Source of the DNA: Helopsaltes ochotensis
Taxonomy: Eukaryota > Chordata > Aves > Passeriformes > Locustellidae
DNA: 64,000 nucleotides
Direction of reading: 5' to 3'
Assembly (NCBI GenBank): GCA_013400155.1
Contig: VXBM01001010.1
Location: 223,054-287,053, forward strand
The notes below the pieces were generated by a model that searched no databases, had not been told where the DNA came from, and saw nothing but the letters and a program-made list of their open reading frames with translations. Numbering within the stretch: position 1 is the stretch's first letter; each line of letters opens with the position of its first letter. The translations under genes and the position numbers were made by a program. This document shows, piece after piece, positions 1 through 9,549 of this stretch.

Positions 1-175
1 CTCGCCCCCAACTTCCGAGCGGGGCCGGCTCCGCGCCCCGGCCCCCGGCCCCGCGGGTTTTCCGCCCCCGGTACCGCGGATTTTCCGCTCTCGCGGAGGC
101 GGCGGTGTCCCGGCAGCGGCGGGACCGGGCAGGGCGGCTCACGGCCGCTTCTGCTGCACCTGGCGGGTTAATGGG
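1..175 (+). promoter_or_regulatory. HMGB3: CpG island at HMGB3 5' end (promoter / first noncoding exon region)
   Basis: The first 175 bases are extremely GC-rich with many CpG dinucleotides and GC boxes, and composition drops sharply to AT-rich at about 180. HMGB-family genes in vertebrates have a noncoding first exon in a CpG island, and the ATG-bearing exon here begins at 1025 with a splice acceptor, so an upstream exon must exist. I see no convincing splice donor inside the visible part, so the noncoding exon and transcription start may lie just left of the window, with this stretch being the island's downstream half. Confidence 0.6.
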
Positions 176-1024
176 CCGCAATTAAATATTAACGCTGTGC
201 TAATAAAAATTAAAATTTTTTTAAAGTGACTTAGAGGCTGTAAACAGAAAACAGTGTTGCGGGCTTATGTTTTTTTTTTTTTTTTAATTAAGCGGGGAAA
301 ATTTAATACGGAAGCAGGAAAAGAAACGGAGCCCAAAAGTTAGCACCGTCGTTTCGGTAACTTGCCGGTTGCATCTTTGCACTGACCACTATGCCTCAAA
401 CATGTGTCACTTGGTGGAGCAAGAGCAAGCACAACTCACCTCGCAAGGCTCCACGGGTCCTATTGTGGTTGAAGTCAGCCTTTATTCCTGCCCTTTTTCT
501 ATATAAAAGATTCTTGCACTTTTTTTGGGGCAACTGATTTGTCCTGCCTTCCTACCTGGGCAGCAGCTGCTAACACGTACTCTGCAGCTCCTGGGGGATA
601 AGTTACTGCCTGGCACTGTGCATGCCACTCCAGCCCCAGTGTGGTAGCCAAGTAAAACAGATACTTTATATTAGTTCATATATAATGCTTAATAGGCAGG
701 AGTATGTGTATTTAATAGGCTGTCTCCAGTCTTTGGACATGATGTAAATATATATTAATGTAACGCTTAAATCCAGTGACTGGTTTCTCTTGGCTTGTCT
801 GCAGCCCAAGTATCAAGGGAGAAAAATTTAAGTGTCTGTGTTGGGGATGGTAAGAGGTGTCAGGGGAAAGGAGGAGGTGTGTTATGGATGGGACATGCCG
901 TCAGAAGATGGTGCAGGGCGGGTGTGTGCGTATGAATATATGCACACCATATACGTATATATACATAGGTGTGTGCATTCATCTATGTATCATTGATTTT
1001 TTATTTTTTCCGCTGTCCCTACAG
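176..1024 (+). other. HMGB3: HMGB3 intron 1 (or 5' flank plus intron 1)
   Basis: AT-rich sequence between the CpG island and the first coding exon, with no coding potential. It ends in a strong polypyrimidine tract and CAG acceptor at 1022-1024. It contains a T-run near 270-285, a TATA-like TATAAAA at 502-508, and alternating purine-pyrimidine TA/TG sequence at about 930-975. The exact donor is not visible. Confidence 0.55.
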
Positions 1025-1031
1025 AGTCAAG

Positions 1032-1181
1032 ATGGCTAAAGGTGATCCGAAGAAGCCCAAGGGCAAGATGTCTGCCTATGCCTTCTTTGTGCAGACGTGC
1101 CGTGAGGAGCACAAGAAAAAGAACCCAGAGGTTCCAGTCAACTTTGCAGAGTTTTCCAAGAAGTGCTCAGAGAGGTGGAAG
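1032..1181 (+). CDS. HMGB3: HMGB3 coding exon 1 (residues 1-50, first part of box A)
   Basis: The exon starts at 1025 after the acceptor TCCCTACAG. Coding starts at 1032 and ends in phase 0 after ...ERWK, with donor GTACCT at 1182. It encodes helix 1 and most of helix 2 of box A, including Cys23 and Cys45. The same boundary after ERWK is known for vertebrate HMGB1, HMGB2 and HMGB3. Confidence 0.96.
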
Positions 1182-3063
1182 GTACCTTAATTTGTGACTT
1201 CCTGAAGGGATAACTTGTAATATCTGCTAGGATGATGTGTGTTTGTGTGTGCCTGAGCACGAAGGTGGCTGGTGCTGTTTTGGTCTATGTGCTGCTCTTG
1301 GCAAGGTGTCCTGGCCATGGGTCAGGTGCTGCTGAAGCCTGTAGCAATACTGAATGCTTTTGCCTTGTGTATCTGCCCATTTAGATGCTTCTCCTAAGGT
1401 CTGGCCTTTCAAGCCAAGCCCTTCAGCAGCCACTTCCTTCCAGGTGTGTGTCCAAAGGAGGACTCTGGCTGTGCTTGTCTCATTTTGTTGCTCCCCTGTT
1501 GCTGAGCGTGTCCGTGGTGGCTGTGATTTCCCGTACAGGACCTTCGTCCTCAAGGTGGTCCAGTTAGAAAACAAATAAATTCTGAAACTCCCCTATCGGG
1601 TTGATCCGTGTTGGCCTGTTTACATAAAGTTTGCCAGCTATTGAACAGTTGGGTAATCACAAGTTTGGTGTCTCGCGTTTTGGTTTTTTCAGACCATGTC
1701 GAGCAAGGAAAAGGCTAAGTTTGACGAAATGGCAAAGGCTGATAAGGTACGATATGATAGAGAAATGAAGGACTACGGACCAGCTAAGGGTGGCAAGAAG
1801 AAGAAGGACCCCAATGCCCCAAAACGACCACCGTAAGTAACTTCAGGGCATTAAATGCATAAGTGCTTTTGGTTCATTTTCACGCCCTGTGTGTTGCACG
1901 GCTTTCCAGGAAGGAGGCAGATGGGGGACACACTGTTGGTATAGCAGGGTTGCTAAAGATATTGCCTTGTAAACCTTCCAGGCAGCTTGTGGTCTTGAGC
2001 ACACAGGGCACTGACACAAATTGTCGCTACTCTGTACTCTTCAACTCTCAGTGATGGCAGTCGCAACCAGGCTGGTGTATCCAAGATGAAATTGGGTGAG
2101 GGGGATACAGAACACTTAATTTAAAGAGAGCATTGAGTGATGGTGCAGGTCTGGGCCCTCAGGAAAATCAAAACGCGTTCAAGCTTGTGTTTGATTTTGT
2201 AAGTTAGCAAAGAAGTTTCTACCCTGTGCTGGTGCACGTGTCAGTGTTGTGAGGGAGGGATGGAGGAAGGGGTGCTGCTGCAGGTGCTGACTGTCCTCTG
2301 GTGTTTCTTCCCCAGGTCTGGCTTCTTCCTCTTCTGTTCAGAGTTTCGCCCCAAGATCAAGTCCACAAACCCTGGCATATCCATCGGGGACGTAGCGAAG
2401 AAACTGGGCGAAATGTGGAACAACCTCAGCGATGGGGAGAAGCAGCCTTACAATAACAAGGCAGCTAAACTGAAGGAGAAGTACGAGAAGGTAAGGAGAG
2501 TTGTCACTTGTGCCTCCTCTGTACCAGCTCTTGTGTTGATGTGCTTTTGTAACGTAGGCCCAGCTCAGGTGGCCCCAGGTCAGCCGAGCTTTGCACAGCT
2601 TGGGGCAGAGCAGGGGAGAGATTTCAGATTCCAGCAAGAAGGAGGGAGAGCTTTCCCCAGTGGCGTCCAGCAGGGCTGCTTCACACAGGGTGTGCTGCGC
2701 TGTTAACAGGAGCTCTGTCCCATCCATCAGGAAACTTTGAGAGGCTGGGTTCTCTTCTCCTCCTCAAAGAAATAGTGCAGGGCTCCAAGAGCTCCAGGAT
2801 TCCTGAGCATGCTTAGGTGTCTGCGAGGCCAGTCCCCCTTACCTGACCGCCCGCTGCTGTACGAATGCTGTGTGTGTTTGCTGCCTAGAGCAAATTAAGA
2901 CGTCCCCTTGACTTTGCAGGATGTTGCAGACTACAAGTCTAAAGGAAAGTTTGATGGCGCAAAGGGAGCAGCAACCAAAGCTGCTCGGAAAAAGGTAGAG
3001 GAAGAAGACGAAGAGGAGGAGGAGGATGAAGAAGAGGAGGATGAAGATGATGATGATGAATAA
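1032..3063 (+). CDS. HMGB3: High mobility group box 3 (HMGB3), four coding exons
   Basis: Chromatin protein that binds and bends DNA without strong sequence preference. The CDS joins 1032-1181, 1693-1832, 2316-2490 and 2920-3063, all with GT-AG introns of 511, 483 and 429 bases, giving 202 residues (human HMGB3 has 200). Box A covers about residues 9-79 and box B about 93-161. A lysine-rich linker ends in KKKKDPNAPKRPP, and the tail has 21 consecutive acidic residues. Cysteines are at 23, 45 and 104, the positions of the redox-sensitive cysteines of HMGB proteins. The N-terminus MAKGDPKKPKGKMSAYAFF, the peptide VRYDREMKDYGPAKGGKKKK and the B-box CSEFRPKIKSTNPGIS match HMGB3 rather than HMGB1 or HMGB2, which have MGKGDP and different B boxes. 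The ATG lies seven bases inside the acceptor exon. All exons are intact, so this is the functional gene, not a processed copy. Confidence 0.97.
1693..1832 (+). CDS. HMGB3: HMGB3 coding exon 2 (residues 51-97, end of box A and linker)
   Basis: Acceptor TTTTTTCAG precedes ACC (Thr51); donor GTAAGT begins at 1833. It encodes the third helix of box A and the basic linker. The final codon for Pro97 is split after its second base, so the next intron is phase 2. Confidence 0.96.
2316..2490 (+). CDS. HMGB3: HMGB3 coding exon 3 (box B)
   Basis: Acceptor CTTCCCCAG precedes the G that completes Pro97; donor GTAAGG begins at 2491. It encodes residues 98-155, the core of box B with Cys104. Human HMGB3 has WNNLNDSEKQPYITKAAKL; this copy has S-D-G for N-D-S and N-N for I-T in that stretch, ordinary species differences outside the helix core. 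Confidence 0.96.
2920..3063 (+). CDS. HMGB3: HMGB3 coding exon 4 (C-terminal basic segment and acidic tail)
   Basis: Acceptor GACTTTGCAG precedes GAT (Asp156); the stop TAA is at 3061-3063. It encodes DVADYKSKGKFDGAKG, a short basic stretch ending ARKKV, then 21 acidic residues made of GAA/GAG/GAT/GAC codons. The acidic tail is the intramolecular regulator of DNA binding in HMGB proteins. The opposite strand gives a meaningless poly-serine frame. Confidence 0.96.
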   Translation, partial: DVADYKSKGKFDGAKGAATKAARKKVEEEDEEEEEDEEEEDEDDDDE

Positions 3064-3925
3064 AACTGTACAATACTTGTCTCCATGTGAATACCATAGA
3101 GTAGGGGAAACACCATAAATGAAGCACCTCTTATTTGAGATGGTGTCTCTTGCCCTTATTAGGCTTAATTAAAAAAAAAAATTGGATTCCGATCGCGTTG
3201 TAGTTTCTAAAAGTGCTCTAGAAATTGTAACTGGTTTACATGAAGTGGCCATGGGTGTAGTGAGCACCCTGAAACTGTATCAAAGTTGTACATATTTCCA
3301 AACATTTTTAAAATGAAAAGGCGCTCTAGTGTTCTCCTAACTCTGTGCACTTTGCTGTTGGTGTAACAAAGCATTTAAAAATGTTTCAAGCATTTTTTTA
3401 ATTTGTAAGGTGGTGTTACTATATGGTTATTGGCTAGAAAATCCTGGGTTATAAACTGTACATATCTATAGTTTGTAAAAACTAGACAGATTCTTGTGGT
3501 ACATGCTTAGAGTGATGATGCCTTAGAGGAGCAGTGATGACTTGGAACAGGCTGTACGTTCCCCGGGGTGCCATGGCCCAAAGCATGCACTGTGAGGGTA
3601 GATCTATTTACACTACAGTGGGCGTCCATTTAGCTTAAAGTTGTCTTTCTGTATATAGTGAAATAGCATTCTGCTGCCATTCTTAGTTGTGGAAAGGGGG
3701 TTCAGCTGGCATGAGAAGTGTATGGGTTTTTTTAGTTAAGTGCGGTAGTTTTTAAACTGAAACTGTAGACATCTCTTCATCGTCAACTAAGTGAAGAGCC
3801 AGTGCAGCAACTGAAGTTCAAAAACACTCTGTACTTAAACAAATTTGCAACGTTCTGTTTTTTTTGTATGTTTAGAATGCTGAAATGTTTTTGAAGCAAA
3901 AATAAACAGTATTACATTTTTAAAA
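3064..3925 (+). other. HMGB3: HMGB3 3' untranslated region
   Basis: AT-rich sequence from the stop codon to shortly beyond AATAAA at 3901-3906, about 0.86 kb. It contains an early ATTAAA at 3168-3173 merged into an encoded run of about eleven A, which could serve as a weak proximal site or simply cause internal oligo(dT) priming. Confidence 0.8.
3901..3906 (+). terminator. HMGB3: HMGB3 polyadenylation signal AATAAA
   Basis: Canonical AATAAA followed within about 20-35 bases by T-rich and GT-containing sequence. This is the first canonical signal downstream of the stop codon in the plus direction. Confidence 0.75.
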
Positions 3926-6900
3926 CTGTTCTTGACAACACTCGAAATTTCTGGTTTAAAAGGATCTTAACAACAGCAAGAGGTTCATTTTGAAGTCTGT
4001 GGCATCCCTCAGGGCTGGTGACTTAGGAAACATTCTGACTCAAGGATTAAAAAAAAAAAAAAAAAAATTAAAAAAAAATGGTGGCCAGCCAAAACTGGCT
4101 GAATTTGAAAGAGATGGCTGCTCCAGCTAATATGCAATCGTAACTGTTTATGGCTGAGTGGCATAAGATGCTATGCAAGTTTGAACTTTATTACTTGAAC
4201 TTGGGAGCCTAAATGAACATTCATGACGTAATTGTTTGTTTGTGTGTGTATATAGCAGCATTCAGAGATGCAGAGAAAGGTAGGTGGCTAGGAATGAGGC
4301 TGACACCATGGAATAAGTATAAAAGCATAGTTTGGATTTTTTTTTTTTTTCAGTTGTGTTGGGTAAATTTATAGCCCAAATGCATTGCTGTACATATTAA
4401 AATGTGCCTTTTTTGTCCTGTGTTAAACTGTTTCAGACTTGTGGTTTTTTCTAGCCTCTTGTTTTCGTGGCAGGAGCTAGGCGCCTAAGTCTTTACTCCC
4501 TGCTGAAGCAGGAGCGTGGCACAGGTACTTGGTCTGTGTCCTTTCTCTAATGACACCAGTTTCTGTAGGAACTGGGGGCTGTGGGGTGGGGGAGTAACAG
4601 GTCTCTTTTCCCCTCTGCTCACCAGCTGGCTGTGTCAAAAAGCCTTGCCTTCTTCCCAAATCCAAGCTTGGGGATGTTTTGCGGCTCTTGAAAGAGAAAG
4701 GTAATACCTGGTCTCTCACTGGTGGCTGAAACCTTGTTTTTCCTCTGCATGAGATGGGAGAGCTGCAGCACGCCCAGGCTGCCCCGGAATTCCTTCCCTG
4801 TGCTGGCTCTAGGAGTCTCTGCTTGCTTGGTGGAGGGTAGATGGGGCTGTGAGGAGACTTGAATGAATACCAAGGCAAAGCTGTGGGCTGTTGAGTTCAG
4901 CTGGTTCAGTAACTCACAGGTGCAAACACTGGGTCTGGGCTGCTTTTGAGCCAAGTTTGGGGTGAATGGGGTCCCAGGCTTACAGGCAGTAACTTTAGAA
5001 TGTGGTTGAAACTACTGAGTTGCCTAATTGGGTGGCACTTCTGGCTTCCTCTGTCTTCTCAACAACTGTGACAACTTACCAACAGCAGCTTGGCAAAACA
5101 GTCTCTGATCTGGTGTTGGGATGGACTAAAACCTGAAAGCAAAATTTTCAGAATGGAGCAAGCTAAAAAAGCTTTCCTGAAACATAGCAACATGTAGCAA
5201 CTTCTGTTTTTAAGGCTAAAGTGACAGTTGAATCACTCAGAAATACTTTTATAGTTGCTTAATTATGGTAATTTTTAGTATCTTTATTGCGCAGAAAAAG
5301 TGATATTTGCCCCTATTTTATGGGCAGTTGCATTTTAAAAGCCTCAATAAAGCTGCATCTGGAAAAGAAACAGGTACTTCTGTATTTGCTACCCTTTCTG
5401 CATGTCTTCTGACGCCAGGGAATAGGCAGCTGGAGATTCCGAGGAAATTTCATGGGGAAGTGGTGGAGCAGGGGGAAAAAAAAAAGTGATGGCATCAGTT
5501 CAAGAGCTCTAATGTTGTTTCTATTGTCTAGTTGGCAAAATCTCTCCTTAACCACATATGGGACTTAGTGTAGATCGCTGTTGTGCAAATCAAGCTTGGC
5601 TTTGAATTAACTGCGAGTGAGCTGAGCCCTTATTGATAGTATCAGCAAATGAGGACTGGAGCTGACACCTCTTTGTCTTTGTTGTATTGGGAATCAATTG
5701 AAGTTGCAGAGCTTGATCAGTGCACTACCTCTTGCTGTTCTGCACACACCTAAAATCTGGCATTCCTTGGGGGTGCTGCTCAATGCAGCACTAGGGCAGG
5801 GCTCCAGGGACTCACATTTGGGTACTGCACGTGTAGTGGTGATGTTTCTTCCCTGAATACTCTGCCGTTGATAAATACCGTAGTGTGAATGCATATAAAT
5901 AACACATAAGCTTCCCCCCTCCCACTATTTTGTGTTCTGACATGTCATCTCAAATATTGGGAACTGCTTCGTTTCGCCCTGCTCCATTATTTTCATAGAA
6001 CACCCTTCAAATGCTCTTTTTTTCTGCTTTGAAATGCTTGTGGTGTTTCAGAGAAGACTTTTCTGCTTTGTGCTGCTGCACCACTCAAACTTCTAGTCCA
6101 ACTTTAGTCCCAAGCCAGGCAAAGTAAATATGTCTCTCATTAACTCCGTGCTATGTAGAGAAGGGTAAGGATAAAATAGACTGGGCAAAGGGAGGGGATG
6201 GATGTAGAGACTTTCCCTTGCATGAGTTTGACAGAACTGACTGTGAGACTGCTTTTTATCACTCCAAAATGTGATGTGGTGATGCTGCTGTCCCTGCTGA
6301 AATTGGGATGTGGAACCAGGGATCAGCTAAGAGAAAGGGATGGTGCTGGTTCTGCAGGTGTGAAAACCCACTCGCTGCTGGGAGGAGGCAGAGGAAGGCT
6401 TGACTGGGTGGGTTGGTCCCTCTGGAGCCTAAACAGGTGTCAGGTCAGAACTTTTGCTCAAGAGAAGGTGTCTGATGGTGATGTGGGGCAGAGGCAGCAC
6501 TGACACGTCACGCAGGTCATTCCTGCATGTGGTTAGTGCTGTTTGGTTTGCTCTCAGGGTTGTCCAGGCTCTTGAGAACACAGTTGCTGCCACAGTGCAT
6601 CCCCTTGCTGTGAAATCCAACCATCTGGGTGAATGAGGCTGCTGAACCTGCTGAAAGTGGGCCTGGGAGTACTTGGCATGACCCAGAGAGTCAGAGGCTA
6701 CAGACCCACTGCTCTGTAGCCTGTGTATTCCAAAATTCAGTTGAGATATGGTAAATACTTGGTGTGAGCCAAATCTGAGCACTTAGACTGGGTGGAAGGG
6801 GCTGCAGCAGGGGAGTCCCACCGTCGGTGTGGCAGTCACAAGGAAAACTACACTGCAGGATGGTTTCCTACTGCTGTCAGGACCCTAACACATCTGTGGG

Positions 6901-9000
6901 CAAGGAGTGTGTTAGTTTTTTTGTAATAGAATTAATTAAAAATCCTAGTACAAATTAATATCTCCCTAGGACAGGGAGCGTCTGCTTTGGGGATGCGCAG
7001 TCAAAGCATCTCTCATACTTTTCTCCCTTTGAGCAGCTCGTTTTTAGGTAGTTTTACTCACTCCTAATAAACCCTGCAGGAGCAGCAGCAAGGTGCAAGG
7101 GCTTCTGTGTGTCCTGGCTCAGCGGGTGGCAGGTGAATGGCTTTTTACTTCCAGCCTCCAGCACAATTCTGGCAGCGACCTCGGGTTTATGTTTTCCCTC
7201 TGCTGGCTCAGGCTCTTGTTCCACAGCCAGAGGAACATCTCCCAAGTAAAGCCCTCTTCTGCTGCAGGTTTTGGGGAGTTTGGATGGGGAAATAGGATCT
7301 TTCCAGTGGGGTGAGAGCAGGATGCTGCTTTTCTGGCAGGGCTTTCTGACAAGCCCCAGACTCCCCTTTATGAATGTTCATCCAAGCTGACTTTTCCTCT
7401 AAAAGATAATGGGAGGAACCGTGACAAGTGGCATGTTTATTTCTTTCTAGGGCTAGGGCTGCACTACATTTTAATGCAATAAACTGAATTGCAAATCACA
7501 GTAACCGAGCAATTGCTCTCCAAATGTGTCAGCTTGCAGTGGGGAAGGGCCTGAAAAACCAGCACGCCTGCCAGGGGGTTTTGTGCCCTATGAAGTGTCT
7601 CCATCCCCTTTTGCAGGCTGGGCTCTTGGGCAGCATTTGGTAACCTGTGTTCAAAGCGCTCTGCAAACGTCTCATCCTTCCAGCAGATCTGATCTCTACG
7701 TGCTAAAGCAATATGTGGATGGGAGGGGATGTCTCCTTGCCCGTGCTGCTGCTCTTGATTGGAGTTGTCTGCTGCCAAGAGCTCCTCCCTGAGTGCCCTC
7801 CTGCACCTGGATCCCTAAATTAGGCAGGAGGAGGCAGCACAGCCATACTGGAGCTGACAGCTCTGTATCCTGGGTGGTGAGTAACTCCTCCTCTTGTTCC
7901 TGGATGTGGAATGGCCTCACAGAAACGCCTGTGAGGTGGCTGAGCCAGGGCTTCAAGTTAAGCTGGAGCTAGAGCAGGGGTGGAGGTGACTTCCCCAGGA
8001 GTGGGCAGCCTGAACATGGTGTGGAGGAGCGGACTGGAGGCTGGGATGCACAAGAGCAGGCGTTGGTTGAGATGAAAATGCCTTAGCCGTGGTACAGGGC
8101 TGCCTGTCCTGGAGCTGTGTCCCCTGACAGCGTTAACTCCGTGTCTCTGGCTGAGTTCAGCAGCCTGGATGTGGGGCTGGGTGTTCTGATGGTGCTCGTG
8201 GTTGACTTTTGAGCCCGTGAGAGCAGAGTGGTGTCACACACCTCTGTAGCCAAACCTGTGCCAGGACAGGCAGGATGCTGTGAGTGATGGAGTTGTTTTT
8301 TCCTCCCAGCCCTTCCACTCTGTAAAGGTCCCTCAGGTATTTCAAGTCAGAAAAAAATGCTCTTTTTAAAAAATATTAATCAAACGTGGCCTGGCTTTGT
8401 TGCAAGAGCTTAGAGCTTGTAAGTGTTTAGAACCGCTTCTTTGTGAAGCTTAAAATTTGCTTTATTTAGTTTAGAAAATTAATACCCATAGCAGGATGAA
8501 GTGATTTGAGGGATTGCTTGAGACAAATGCCTCTTGTCTGCTGCTAATGACTGTGTGATTGCTCTTTTACTGTGTGTTACCTGGCTGTGCCAGCAGTAAT
8601 ACACGGTCCTGTGAAAGAGGCTTGAGAAAGGTGTGAGCAGGGTCAATTTGGTCTCCCCGTTTTCTTACAAAATATGTTGGTTGAGTTTTATTCTCTTCAG
8701 CTTTAGAGCTCAGGCTGGGGGTCTTCCCTGGGCTGGGCTTCTGCAGTTGTTTAAGGCATTGCTACCTGGAGGTCCTGGCTAGGATTTCTCCCCAGTAGCA
8801 GGGAGAGCAGGAGGGAACATGCTGGGTCTTCCGTTGCTTTATTTGTTGCTTCACAGACTAACTGAATTTTTGCAAGCTCCTGGGAGGTTTTTCAAACCAA
8901 GCTCGAAGACCAAGATGTCGGTAAAACTCTTTTTAGAGAGAGCGCTTTCTCTTTAAAAGGAGTTTAAAAGGAAAAGTGAAAGTGGAATAGAACCTGACCA
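3926..9000. other. Intergenic, no gene recognised
   Basis: No frame shows a protein family I recognise, and the short open frames lack splice-site support. An A-rich run lies at 4049-4078 and a T-run near 4338-4352. A low-complexity AT block with TAAT-type motifs lies around 8345-8560. Confidence 0.6.
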
Positions 9001-9001
9001 A

Positions 9002-9105
9002 ACGAATCACGGAACCTTTGAATTGTTTGGGTAGGAAGGGATAAAAGATAATCCTTTTCAAGCCCCCCTGCCACAGGCAGGGGTACCTTCCCCTACATGA
9101 GGTTA
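9002..9105 (-). mobile_element. CR1 LINE 3'-end fragment
   Basis: The plus strand begins AATCACGGAACC and continues through AAGGGATAAAAGATAATC and CCCCCCTGCCACAGGCAGGGG. That is the reverse complement of the avian CR1 3' terminus (inverted form of ATGATTCTATGATT plus the conserved hairpin region). It is strongly diverged, so an old insertion. Confidence 0.7.
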
Positions 9106-9397
9106 GTGTTAGACTGTCTAATTTCTTGCTGTCACTTGTGTTCCATTTGCTGGTGATTCCCACCAGAGCTGTCCAGCAAAAAAATCCAATAGACCACGGA
9201 TTTTGGACCTCGCTGGTGACTCACAAAAGGCTTTCAGTGGTTTTGGACATAGAAGGACTCGGCCTTGTTTGTTTTCTGCTCTTCCCTATGCATCTCTGCT
9301 AAGAGGGAGCAAATGGACCTGTCTCCTTTGAGTGCTCTGCCTGGGGGGAAGGTGAAGCTCAGCCCTTTGGCTTTTCCATCACCCATCCTTAAAGGGG

Positions 9398-9545
9398 GCT
9401 TGTGAGAAAGAGGGAGAGTGACATTTTACACGGGCAGATGGCGATAGGACAAGGAGGAAACGATTTTAAACTGAAGAGAGTAGGTTTAGGTGAGAAGATA
9501 GGAAGAAGAGGTTGCCAGTGAGAAGCTGTGGGTGGCCCACCCTCT
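9398..9545 (+). mobile_element. CR1 LINE fragment, internally deleted
   Basis: Contains the plus-strand CR1 signature GATAGGACAAGGAGGAAACG, then TTTTAAACTGAAGAGAGTAG and AGGTTGCCAG..GAAGCTGTG. This is the C-terminal end of CR1 ORF2 with a deletion after GATAGGAAGAAG. The 3' tail is missing. Confidence 0.75.
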
Positions 9546-9549
9546 CCTG

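Noticed and set aside
2931..3116. Minus-strand poly-serine open frame
   Set aside because: It is the antisense of the HMGB3 acidic-tail codons (GAA/GAG/GAT), not a gene.
4049..4078. A-run as the tail of a processed pseudogene or SINE
   Set aside because: The upstream sequence matches no gene or SINE I recognise and there is no visible target duplication; treated as low complexity.
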